A DNA stretch of 6,639 nucleotides from Oscillospiraceae bacterium (GCA_900768245.1 CAAGCE010000260.1:1-6639); one strand, 5' to 3'; shown: positions 1 through 6,013, numbered from the stretch's first letter. The notes: generated by a model from the letters alone, not told the origin. Numbers and translations are program-made.

Positions 1-600
1 ATTGTAACAGATAAGAGCGGCAAATCCCTCACAAGTGCAGCTGCAACACTTACAGTAAATGCATCACTTGTAATAACATCACAGCCCCAGAGCAAGAGTG
101 CAGATGTAGGAGAACTCGTAACATATGAGGTAAAAGCAACAGGAAACGGTCTTACATATCAGTGGCAGTACAGCACAGATAAGGGAGCAACATGGAAAAA
201 CTCCGCAGCAAAAACAGCGACATACAGAGTACAGGCACAAAAAGCATATGATGGCTATATGTACAGATGTGTTGTAACAGATAAGAGCGGCAAATCCCTC
301 ACAAGTGCAGCCGCAAGCCTTACAGTAAATTCAGAGTTTACAATAACATCACAGCCGGTAAACAAGACAGCAAATGCAGGTGAGATCGTGACATTTGAAG
401 TAAAAGCAACAGGAACAGGACTTACATACCAGTGGCAGTACAGCACAGACAACGGTGTAACATGGAAAAACTCCGCGGCAAAGTCTGAAACATATAGAGC
501 ATTGGTACAAGAGACATATGATGGATATATGTATAGATGCGTTGTAACAGACGCAAGTGGCACAACGGTTACAAGCAATGCGGCATTGCTCATGGTGGTA
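1..600 (+). repeat. 270-bp (90-codon) tandem repeat encoding Ig-like domains
   Basis: The sequence starting GTTGTAACAG recurs at 271 and 541, and a near-identical ATTGTAACAG stands at 1, so the period is exactly 270 bp with no indels. The first 60 bases of units 1 and 2 differ at only five positions by eye. Unit 3 (541-600) is partial and more diverged. Each repeat covers one domain boundary, so units can be gained or lost in frame. Confidence 0.85.
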
Positions 601-603
601 TAA
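1..603 (+). CDS. Ig-like tandem repeat protein, C-terminal part (5' end outside window)
   Basis: The frame is open from base 1 to the TAA at 601-603, giving 200 residues of a longer protein. The reading consists of bacterial Ig-like domains: each starts near ITSQP, has the core strand motif TYQWQYSTD.G.TWKNS, then YDGYMYRCVVTD, and closes with LTVN. One complete domain (about residues 24-110), a second (about 114-200) and the tail of a preceding one are visible. Each domain has the core Trp and the Tyr-x-Cys of the Ig F strand but only one Cys, so no canonical disulfide. Domains of this type are common in large exported or cell-surface proteins of gut clostridia, where they act as spacers or binding modules. 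The protein stops right after the last domain, with no LPXTG motif, dockerin or membrane anchor, so any attachment or catalytic part must lie N-terminally, outside the window. Export is inferred because no signal peptide is visible. The exact ligand is unknown. Confidence 0.85.
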   Translation: MVTDKSGKSLTSAAATLTVNASLVITSQPQSKSADVGELVTYEVKATGNGLTYQWQYSTDKGATWKNSAAKTATYRVQAQKAYDGYMYRCVVTDKSGKSLTSAAASLTVNSEFTITSQPVNKTANAGEIVTFEVKATGTGLTYQWQYSTDNGVTWKNSAAKSETYRALVQETYDGYMYRCVVTDASGTTVTSNAALLMVV

Positions 604-672
604 TAAGGACATTATATAATAATAAAAACAAACAAAGCGTGCACAAGTCCGGTAAAAACGGACAATAGAAAA
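604..672. other. Intergenic stretch downstream of the Ig-like repeat gene
   Basis: AT-rich, no gene. A weak hairpin lies at 647-663 (GTCCG, 7-nt loop, CGGAC), but no T-run follows it on the + strand, so it is a poor intrinsic terminator. No convincing terminator for the Ig-like repeat gene is seen before the larger hairpin at 673-717. Confidence 0.5.
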
Positions 673-717
673 AATAGCCCTCATATGGTATAATAGAAAT
701 ACCATATGAGGGCTATT
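673..717 (+). promoter_or_regulatory. Hairpin with extended -10 promoter and RBS of orfA relic 1
   Basis: A perfect 19-bp inverted repeat, 673-691 against 699-717, with a 7-nt loop. The left arm and loop hold TGGTATAAT (686-694), an extended -10 element that would start transcription near 701. The right arm holds GAGGG (708-712), placed 7 nt before the ATG at 720 and paired in the hairpin with CCCTC (678-682). On the - strand the stem is followed by TTTTTT (674-669), so it could also terminate leftward transcription. Confidence 0.6.
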
Positions 718-719
718 CT

Positions 720-1038
720 ATGTTAAGAGAATAGAACAATATGAGAGTGAAATAATCAAACTAAAAGAAGAAGGATATATGTACAGAGAAATAGGAGAAA
801 AATTCGGTCTGCCCCAGAAACAGATAAAAGTTTTTTTAGCAGATATCATCGTAAATAAGTTAAGATAGCTGCAGGAGTTACATTGAGAAAGAAAGGCAGA
901 CCGCCAAATGATCATGTTGTCGGTGAGTAGGATAAGGTAGCAGAGCTGAAATATATTCATTCCCGAAAGGAAGCAAAAATTAAGTCACTGGGGATTGAAA
1001 ATGAATTGATGCAGGATTTTCTCTCGCTAACAGAAAGA
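720..1038 (+). pseudogene. Degraded IS3-type transposase OrfA (HTH protein), relic 1
   Basis: Once two frameshifts are bridged, the reading begins M-L-R-(R)-I-E-Q-Y and continues with a helix-turn-helix region (KLKEEGYMYREIGEKFGL), a basic stretch ending FFSRYHRK, a KKGRPP segment, and the coiled-coil tail IENELMQDFLSLTER at 993-1038. This is the architecture of the short OrfA of IS3-like elements, which in the family supplies DNA binding and is joined to OrfB by programmed frameshifting. Defects seen: one base is missing just after codon 3 (AGAGAATA where AGAAGAATA is expected), one T is missing in the run at 831-837, and there are in-frame stops after YHRK (TAA) and after HVVGE (TAG). A GAGGG ribosome site lies 7 nt before the ATG. 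The expected OrfB does not follow. It cannot make a full product. Confidence 0.75.
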
Positions 1039-1163
1039 CCAGCTATAAAAAGTCAACATTCAAAATGGAAAAAACAGGATAAAATCTGAGGGCTTTTCGA
1101 AGGAGTAGGCAGATAAGGTCCATTCTCGTTGATAATAACAAAAATGATGTTGCAAAGCTTGCG

Positions 1164-1325
1164 AGCAATATTTCTTTGATTAGCATTATATCTTGTAATG
1201 AAATTATGTACATGCTTATAGGTAGAACCCTATTGCTCACATATTTCTTTTAAAGTTAATCCTTGTTCTTTTAATTCCAGTATCTTTTTTTCGTACCCTT
1301 GTATATACCTGCAACTTATTGCCAT
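1164..1325 (-). pseudogene. Degraded IS3-type transposase OrfA N-terminus, relic 2
   Basis: From the ATG at 1325 the - strand encodes MAISCRYIQGYEKKILELKE, then QGLTLKEICEQ, an in-frame TAG at 1232-1230, and GSTYKHVHNFITRYNANQRNIA. Reading through the stop gives an HTH OrfA N-terminus of the same general family as relic 1 on the opposite strand: both have a K/E-rich helix, an E-G/Q-G turn and an F-x-x-R-Y segment. Past about 1164 the resemblance is lost, so the coiled-coil tail and OrfB are missing. The ribosome site AGGAG (1337-1333) sits 7 nt before the ATG, inside the hairpin described separately. The two relics differ enough in sequence to be separate elements and not a simple inverted duplication. 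Confidence 0.65.
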
Positions 1326-1361
1326 AAAAAAACTCCTATGGTTTATATTATACCATAGGAG
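1326..1361 (-). terminator. Probable intrinsic terminator of the glycosylation operon
   Basis: Read leftward, the 10-bp stem (1361-1352 with 1342-1333) is followed at once by seven T (1332-1326), 55 nt after the stop codon of the last operon gene. On the + strand the same stem is followed by GGCTCTTTTT, so it may work in both directions. It coincides with the promoter/RBS hairpin of orfA relic 2, so termination may be a secondary use of that structure. Confidence 0.55.
1333..1361 (-). promoter_or_regulatory. Hairpin with extended -10 promoter and RBS of orfA relic 2
   Basis: On the - strand CTCCTATGGT (1361-1352) pairs perfectly with ACCATAGGAG (1342-1333) across a 9-nt loop. TGGTATAAT (1355-1347) is an extended -10 element in the left arm and loop. 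AGGAG (1337-1333) is the ribosome site in the right arm, 7 nt before the ATG at 1325. The plan is the same as the 673-717 hairpin although the outer stem sequences differ. Confidence 0.6.
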
Positions 1362-1415
1362 GCTCTTTTTGTCATTTATGGTTCGGTTCATAACTGCAGC
1401 AGCCTTTTATTAAGG

Positions 1416-2975
1416 TTAATTCATATCATCAAGTGGCTCCACATCTTTTGTCAGTTCATAAAGCTCACATTGTTTTCTGGAGACACGATAGGCAAGATCA
1501 TAATCTGTAATAAACTCAGCTTCAGAAAAAATATCTTCGTTATCCTCAGTCAGATCGTCCATTACCGGTATATAAATATATACCTTATCTGCATAATTCC
1601 ATATATTCTGCCAATCACCTATATCAACTACTTCAACGGGAAATACGTCATAGGTTTGAAGAACTGTAAAGGTGCGGTCGCATATATAATGCTTTGCATT
1701 GGGAAAATAATACGCCATTGTGCCTACTGACCATTCATGAAGGTGGAGAAACACTATCTCATCATCAGACTCAATTTGCTCCATATCAGATACTATATCA
1801 AATATATTTGATGTTCTGAGCTCATCGGTAAGGTCATAAATATCATATGTACTGCTTATCACAATACATAAAGCCAACAGGGTACAGCAGACCTTGTTTC
1901 CAAAACGTGCAAGCATTGCTGACAGTGGCGCTATCCACGCTACTGCAAGAATGCCATAATACCGATAGCTTGCAAGATTTCTTAAAAATGCATTAACTAC
2001 TGCCAAAATAATGCACGGTGCGGCAATTATCATTATCATAAGTAAAATATTGCGGTATTCCTCTTTTTCGGCGCAGGGTTTGAATATATCTTTAAAATGC
2101 GCTGCAGTCTTCAGCTCTTTTATTTTTATATGCTTAAGCAACGCAAAAAAGAGTAAAAATCCCAAAAGCATAGGCACGGATACCTTGAATAATGACTGCG
2201 AGAAATTGCCGAGAAGTATCCAATTCAAGGTTTCAACTGTTTCAACGTCTGCTGTCCAAAAATGATCATTGACACTGGTTATCTGCTTTAATATTACACT
2301 GAGCCATGGAAGATACAGAACTGCACAGATAATTCCGCTTATCAGAAAGTGTTTGAACTTCTTATAATTTTTTGAGATAAGCGCAAATGCAAGCAGAACA
2401 ACATACATTCCAAATGCACCCACAAGCGCAACATTATGTGTATACATAGCCAGCACCGAAAATACCGTCATACATACATATTCGTGCTTTTTTTCATGAG
2501 CATATGCCGCAGCAGCATAAACTGACGCTCCCATAAAAAAGAACATTGCAAATATTGTGGGACGCACCTCATGTATCATATTAAAAATAAACGATGACGT
2601 GAAAGTTATAAAAAGGCTCCATAATGCCGTATTTCTTCCGAATAAGGAATTCACGGGAAAAACCGATATGAAAAGCATACCCACAACTGCAATGATTGAA
2701 AAAGTTCTCATAACAATAAGGCTGCTGCCAAATATCATAGTATAAAGCTTCAGCACTATTGCATAAAATGGCGGACTGTAATCATATGGCAGCAGTTCCC
2801 ATATTTCAGAGATAGTATGCTGTGTGAGAGCATACTGATATGCGCTGTCATAATTTATCGAATCCCAGTACATCAATGGAAATACCAATGCTGTTTCAAT
2901 AATGGCTGCGATAACGAAAAGCAGCACCAAAAGATAATTTTCCTTCACATATTTCTTAATCCTTGACAGACACAT
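1416..2975 (-). CDS. GT-C membrane glycosyltransferase (GT39/PMT_2-like), paralog 2
   Basis: A 519-residue polytopic membrane protein with about ten hydrophobic segments, the first near residues 13-33. It would transfer a sugar from a polyprenyl-phosphate donor to an extracytoplasmic acceptor. Family-like features are the first external loop with WDSINYDSAY (Asp38 and Asp43, the place of the catalytic acidic residue in ArnT/PMT-type enzymes), DYSPPFY at 65-71, FG..L..MR at the next helix, and EVRPT further on. A soluble C-terminal tail follows the last helix, with HEWSVG and YYFPNAKHY from about 412. The ATG at 2975 is chosen over the one at 3017: it has a ribosome site 10 nt away, aligns with the paralog's N-terminus, and gives a 20-nt instead of a 62-nt overlap with the upstream gene. 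It is the last gene of the operon. The neighbouring paralog shares roughly half its residues by eye. Sugar and acceptor are unknown. Confidence 0.85.
   Translation of the reverse strand: MCLSRIKKYVKENYLLVLLFVIAAIIETALVFPLMYWDSINYDSAYQYALTQHTISEIWELLPYDYSPPFYAIVLKLYTMIFGSSLIVMRTFSIIAVVGMLFISVFPVNSLFGRNTALWSLFITFTSSFIFNMIHEVRPTIFAMFFFMGASVYAAAAYAHEKKHEYVCMTVFSVLAMYTHNVALVGAFGMYVVLLAFALISKNYKKFKHFLISGIICAVLYLPWLSVILKQITSVNDHFWTADVETVETLNWILLGNFSQSLFKVSVPMLLGFLLFFALLKHIKIKELKTAAHFKDIFKPCAEKEEYRNILLMIMIIAAPCIILAVVNAFLRNLASYRYYGILAVAWIAPLSAMLARFGNKVCCTLLALCIVISSTYDIYDLTDELRTSNIFDIVSDMEQIESDDEIVFLHLHEWSVGTMAYYFPNAKHYICDRTFTVLQTYDVFPVEVVDIGDWQNIWNYADKVYIYIPVMDDLTEDNEDIFSEAEFITDYDLAYRVSRKQCELYELTKDVEPLDDMN
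2432..2480 (-). repeat. 49-nt block identical to 3963-4011 (paralog 2 copy)
   Basis: The block is base-for-base identical to 3963-4011 in the neighbouring paralog. It encodes 16 whole codons, YVCMTVFSVLAMYTHN. Identity ends abruptly on both sides: on the + strand AA against GG before the block, and T against A after it. Confidence 0.85.
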
Positions 2976-4500
2976 TATATAATTGCCACCCTTTTTTATA
3001 AGTATATGGTTCCTCATAAAATCCTATATACGTTACGTCAAATTTATCGTTTGCTGTAAAGTATGCATCAAGCATTTGCTCTGTATCGGCAAAATTGTCG
3101 CCGAAAACATAAAAGTCGGATTCATATTCTGAAATATTGTCAATATCCCCAACATTGACAACCTCCGACGGAAATACATCATAGCTTGTAAGTACGCACC
3201 ATGTATCATCATAAACATAATGCTTTGCATCGGGAAAATAGTACATCATTATCCCAAGCGACCATTCATGAGAATGAAGAAATGCAACATTTTCGCTTTC
3301 CGCTATCTGCTCAGTCATTTCCATAAAATCCGAGCTTTTAAGGCTTCTTCCGATCTCATTAAGTGTAACTCCGAAATTTGCTATTACAGAAAAAGCAACA
3401 ATGAGCACCGGTACCTGTGACCATTTGTCTGTGCGGCAGCCAAAATATGCTGAGATAATCAGCAGCAGTATGGGAGCATACATATAAAAATATCTTTTTG
3501 CAATGATAGGATATACAAGCAGGGCAAAAATCACCAATGCAGCAATAGCTCCCACATAAAGCATCAGCAAATATACTGCTTTGACACCTTTGTCTTTATG
3601 GTCAGGAGTAAATGCGGCTTTGATGCTGTCAACCGTATTGTATTTTCTGAGCTTTATTACCGCAGCTATAGCTGTAATACAGAACAACACAGGAACAACG
3701 AGCATAAATACCCCGCCTGCCGAACTGCTGTAATTTATGCCGTATGTCCAGTCGATGATATTTCCAAGAGAAATATCACTGTTCGACCAATAGTTATTCT
3801 TTACATTTGCAAACTGACCGAACACCACTATGAGCCACGGAATATAACATACTGCACATATCGCTCCGCTTATTATAATGTAAAGCATCTTTTTGTAATT
3901 TTTCTGTATGAACAGCAGCACGACGCCAACGATATAAAAAGCAAGTACAGAAAGCATTGCGGCATTATGTGTATACATAGCCAGCACCGAAAATACCGTC
4001 ATACATACATAAGCATATCTGTATTCGTAAAAAACCGAAAGATATGAGTATATCGCCGCTGCCGCAACAACAAAGCAGGCAAGCACAGTAGGTCTTATTT
4101 CGGGAACAAGTATAAAATCAAGCGACGAAAGGGTATAAAACAAAATGCACAGCAGAGAGGTCCTGTTTCCGAATGCCCTTCGCACAGGGAATGCTGCAAG
4201 GAATATCATACCCCATATTATCATAACGGAAAAGGAGCGCATTGAAGCCAGCGTTCCACCGAAAACGATCGTCCAGAGCTTCAGCAGCACAGTATAAAGC
4301 GGAGGACTGTAATCCTGAGGCAGCAGGACAGCAATATCCCTGAAGCTGTGCCTTGTAAGAAAATACTGATAGGCACTGTCATAATTGATTATATCAGCAT
4401 TGAACGGCGGCATTATGTATATAAAAGCAGCCGCAGCAGCCAATAACGCAATTATAAATACATAGTAGTTCTTGATAAAATTAAAAAGCTTTTCTTTCAT
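2956..4500 (-). CDS. GT-C membrane glycosyltransferase (GT39/PMT_2-like), paralog 1
   Basis: A 514-residue polytopic membrane protein built like its downstream neighbour: a first helix at about 12-31, an external loop with NYDSAYQY (Asp41), DYSPPLY at 63-69, FGG.L..MRSFSV, EIRPT, about ten hydrophobic segments in all, and a soluble tail of about 130 residues with SHEWSLG (from 410) and YYFPDAKHY. The family uses polyprenyl-phosphate sugars and acts on the outer face of the membrane. The single Asp in NYDSAY stands where PMT/ArnT-like enzymes carry their acidic catalytic pair; that it is catalytic here is inferred. The ATG overlaps the stop of the GT2 gene by 4 nt (ATGA), which implies translational coupling, and no strong ribosome site is visible. 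The 3' end overlaps the next gene by 20 nt. The substrate cannot be read from the sequence. Confidence 0.87.
   Translation of the reverse strand: MKEKLFNFIKNYYVFIIALLAAAAAFIYIMPPFNADIINYDSAYQYFLTRHSFRDIAVLLPQDYSPPLYTVLLKLWTIVFGGTLASMRSFSVMIIWGMIFLAAFPVRRAFGNRTSLLCILFYTLSSLDFILVPEIRPTVLACFVVAAAAIYSYLSVFYEYRYAYVCMTVFSVLAMYTHNAAMLSVLAFYIVGVVLLFIQKNYKKMLYIIISGAICAVCYIPWLIVVFGQFANVKNNYWSNSDISLGNIIDWTYGINYSSSAGGVFMLVVPVLFCITAIAAVIKLRKYNTVDSIKAAFTPDHKDKGVKAVYLLMLYVGAIAALVIFALLVYPIIAKRYFYMYAPILLLIISAYFGCRTDKWSQVPVLIVAFSVIANFGVTLNEIGRSLKSSDFMEMTEQIAESENVAFLHSHEWSLGIMMYYFPDAKHYVYDDTWCVLTSYDVFPSEVVNVGDIDNISEYESDFYVFGDNFADTEQMLDAYFTANDKFDVTYIGFYEEPYTYKKGWQLYNVSVKD
2986..2994 (-). promoter_or_regulatory. 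Ribosome binding site fixing the start at 2975
   Basis: AAAGGGTGG on the - strand, preceded by more A, ends 10 nt before the ATG at 2975. It lies inside the 3' end of the upstream GT-C gene. The upstream alternative ATG at 3017 has only AGGA at 4 nt distance. Confidence 0.5.
3963..4011 (-). repeat. 49-nt block identical to 2432-2480 (paralog 1 copy)
   Basis: Second copy of the identical block, at the equivalent alignment position (YVCMTVFSVLAMYTHN) in the other GT-C gene, in the same orientation about 1.5 kb away. Surrounding codons differ freely, including at synonymous positions. Confidence 0.85.
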
Positions 4501-5216
4501 TTCTTTTTAAACGCAGCTCCGATGCGTACCCCTATAAGCTTAAACATTGTTTTTATATATCCGAGTATGAAACGCAAGAGCTGTCTTTTTGAATCGCCGT
4601 ATAATCTTTTTTCAAATGAGATTGGAGTCTCCTTTATAACAAGTGACGGATTGTTTATCTTCATTTTCAGCAGAACTTCCTGAAGAACATCATAATTCCG
4701 ACAGCTAAGCTCAACTGCTTTAAGCTGGGCAGTATCATACATTCTGAAATCCGTTGAAATATCCTTTGCCTTTATCCCTGTTATTATTCTGAAAACTGTA
4801 TTGAGTATCTTCGACATAAATATCGACGTTTTGGAATCGTTGGTAATGCCGCCCTTGGTATAACGTGAGCCTATGACAATATCCGCACCGCTTTTAAAGG
4901 TATTATATATATCAGGAATATATTTCGGATTATGGGAACCGTCGCTGTCCATAATAAGAAATTTATCAAAGGAAGCTTCTTCAATACCTGTGCGGAAAGC
5001 ACCGCCAAAAGCAGGATACCTTTGATTTACATATTTTGCACCGTATTCTTTGCACACATCAGGGGTATCGTCAAGGGGCTCCTTTGTATCAATGATTATT
5101 ATTTCGTATTCCTCGCCTGTTGTGTCCAGCATTTCTTTTATTTTCGGGAGCAGGACACGCAAATTATCCGCTTCTTTATATGCAAGCAGAACTGTACTTA
5201 TTGACATTTTTATCAC
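4497..5216 (-). CDS. GT2 polyprenyl-phosphate glycosyltransferase (DPM1/GtrB-like)
   Basis: A 239-residue GT-A fold enzyme of glycosyltransferase family 2. It would move a sugar from a nucleotide donor to a polyprenyl phosphate on the cytoplasmic side. Motifs: an N-terminal strand with STVLLAYKEADNL (7-19), IIIDTKEPLDDT (40-51) at the nucleotide-binding strand, GGAFRTGI (71-78), the metal-binding DSDGSHNP (90-97, equivalent to DADLQHPP in DPM1-type enzymes), IGSRY (115-119) and DISTDFRMY (152-160). It lacks the paired C-terminal transmembrane helices of classical GtrB and is close to single-domain DPM1 in length; a basic, partly hydrophobic tail may sit on the membrane. The GTG start at 5216 follows the TGA of the GtrA gene directly (TGAGTG). 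An ATG at 5207 is an equally possible start, since AAGGA at 5225-5221 is badly spaced for either. Strongly linked to the GT-C genes by a 4-nt overlap. Confidence 0.88.
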   Translation of the reverse strand: MIKMSISTVLLAYKEADNLRVLLPKIKEMLDTTGEEYEIIIIDTKEPLDDTPDVCKEYGAKYVNQRYPAFGGAFRTGIEEASFDKFLIMDSDGSHNPKYIPDIYNTFKSGADIVIGSRYTKGGITNDSKTSIFMSKILNTVFRIITGIKAKDISTDFRMYDTAQLKAVELSCRNYDVLQEVLLKMKINNPSLVIKETPISFEKRLYGDSKRQLLRFILGYIKTMFKLIGVRIGAAFKKK

Positions 5217-5624
5217 TCAATCCTTATATGTAATAATTTTATTAAGCAGGTACTGGGCAATGCATATTATCACCATTACTGCTATTTTGAGTATGTATAA
5301 GTTGACAATATCTTTAAAAAGATATATCAACAATGTTGACACAGCTGAACCTGCAATACAAATTGCAGCATAAGAAATAAAGCGTCTGAAAAAAGCGTCT
5401 TTCTTTTTGAAGTTAAGAAATGTATTGGTCGTAAAAGTAAAAATAAAGCCGCATACGTTGCCAATAACGCTGCATATCTCAGGTAGGCTGAACACATTCA
5501 GATAAAGCAGCAGCGTATAAACAAGGTAATCTATTACCGCCGCTGCCGCACCAAAGAAGCCGTAAAGAATGAAATTGCGGTATTTATTGTATAATGACAC
5601 AATAAGTTGTTTCGTATTTATCAC
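5217..5624 (-). CDS. GtrA-like membrane protein (polyprenyl-linked sugar flippase)
   Basis: A 135-residue protein with four hydrophobic helices, the size and layout of the GtrA family: helix 1 near 19-41 (ILYGFFGAAAAVIDYLVYTLL), helix 2 with the family-like N..GFIFTFTTNTFLNF motif near 53-70, then after a basic loop KKKDAFFRRF two more helices ending QYLLNKIITYKD. Members are proposed to flip polyprenyl-phosphate sugars across the membrane in bacteriophage O-antigen glucosylation and in cell-wall glycosylation of Gram-positive bacteria. It is the first gene of the operon and its stop touches the GT2 start. The start is GTG at 5624. An in-frame TAA at 5636-5634 rules out anything much longer, and GGGG at 5629-5626 is only 1 nt away, so a normal ribosome site is lacking; a later start at GTG codon 9 is possible but also has none. 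Confidence 0.85.
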   Translation of the reverse strand: MINTKQLIVSLYNKYRNFILYGFFGAAAAVIDYLVYTLLLYLNVFSLPEICSVIGNVCGFIFTFTTNTFLNFKKKDAFFRRFISYAAICIAGSAVSTLLIYLFKDIVNLYILKIAVMVIICIAQYLLNKIITYKD

Positions 5625-5653
5625 ACCCCGATTTTAAATGATCTGCTGCTATT

Positions 5654-5716
5654 TTATGCTTTATATACATTTTATAATTATTTTTTGCTTGTAAATAAAG
5701 CATAATTTTTTTATGC
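5654..5716 (-). other. Possible alternative hairpins in the operon leader
   Basis: In the roughly 125-nt leader between the predicted start point (near 5751) and the GtrA start, TTATGC (5705-5700) can pair with GCATAA just upstream (5716-5711, 5-nt loop). Extended to TTATGCTTTAT (5705-5695), it can instead pair with ATAAAGCATAA (5664-5654, 30-nt loop). The two pairings exclude each other. Both stems are AT-rich and weak. No known riboswitch motif is recognised. Confidence 0.3.
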
Positions 5717-5757
5717 ACAGAGCTATCAATATAAATCTACAAATAATTTACCATTTT

Positions 5758-5786
5758 ATTATATCATATTTAGTATTGATTTTCAA
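5758..5786 (-). promoter_or_regulatory. Sigma-A type promoter of the glycosylation operon
   Basis: On the - strand TTGAAA (5786-5781), exactly 17 nt, then TATAAT (5763-5758), with a TG at the extended -10 position (5766-5765). Transcription would start near 5751, about 127 nt before the GtrA start codon. It is the best promoter match seen upstream of the operon. Confidence 0.75.
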
Positions 5787-6013
5787 GCATATTCGTTAAT
5801 TTATATTTTAAAAATACGAAATGTTACATTAATACTATTTAAAGATGTATAAAATAAAAGGTACAGGCCCAATCTTACACAGATTTTTGTCTTTTATGCA
5901 ATTTAAGGCAACACCGCACAATGTCGCCAATAAATTCTCACAAATCAAGTTAAACGCAAAAAGCTCTGTAACGGGCATATTGCCTCTGTAAATCTGCTTG
6001 CAGGCGCACTTTA
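5787..6013. other. Non-coding stretch with probable IS flank
   Basis: No supported gene. It is AT-rich from 5787 to about 5860. The part from about 5900 to 6013 lies directly downstream of the IS5-type transposase stop and is richer in G and C, so it is probably the 3' non-coding end of that element. An imperfect inverted repeat GGCAACA/TGTCGCC (5907-5913 and 5922-5928, one mismatch) is present. A matching GTGCGGTGTTGCC end was looked for near 6300-6500 and not found. Confidence 0.4.

Larger units (their letters stand above)
660..1374. mobile_element. Two IS3-type element remnants in inverted orientation
   Basis: Two orfA-like relics face each other, one on + from 720 and one on - from 1325. 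Their upstream sequences are homologous: starting near 660 on + and near 1374 on -, both read GACAA, an A-rich run, AGCC, a pyrimidine-rich stretch, then TATGGTATAATA. This marks the likely left ends of two related elements, and a TG start is visible for the one at 1374. No orfB with a DDE integrase core and no right ends are seen. Most of each element is gone and the junction lies somewhere in 1040-1160. No target-site duplication could be recognised. The family call rests on the HTH orfA resemblance and is tentative at subgroup level. Confidence 0.6.

Noticed and set aside
1..600. CRISPR array because of the regular repeats
   Set aside because: The period is 270 bp, in frame, and encodes Ig-like domains; there are no short repeat/spacer units.
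255..705. Open frames on the - strand across the Ig-like repeats
   Set aside because: They mirror the repetitive coding sequence of the + strand and show no protein family features.
1043..1240. 65-codon - strand frame in the IS relic region
   Set aside because: It runs in a different frame from the OrfA homology on the same strand and has no recognisable features.
2976..3017. Upstream ATG (3017) for the last GT-C gene, adding 14 residues
   Set aside because: The added residues have no counterpart in the paralog, the overlap with the preceding gene would rise to 62 nt, and the ATG at 2975 has the better ribosome site.
3598..4047. 149-codon open frame on the + strand inside the GT-C gene
   Set aside because: Antisense to a clear membrane protein gene, no ribosome site or family resemblance, and Cys/Tyr/His-rich text typical of a shadow frame.
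5624..5751. Riboswitch in the operon leader
   Set aside because: No known aptamer core was recognised; only weak AT-rich stems are present.
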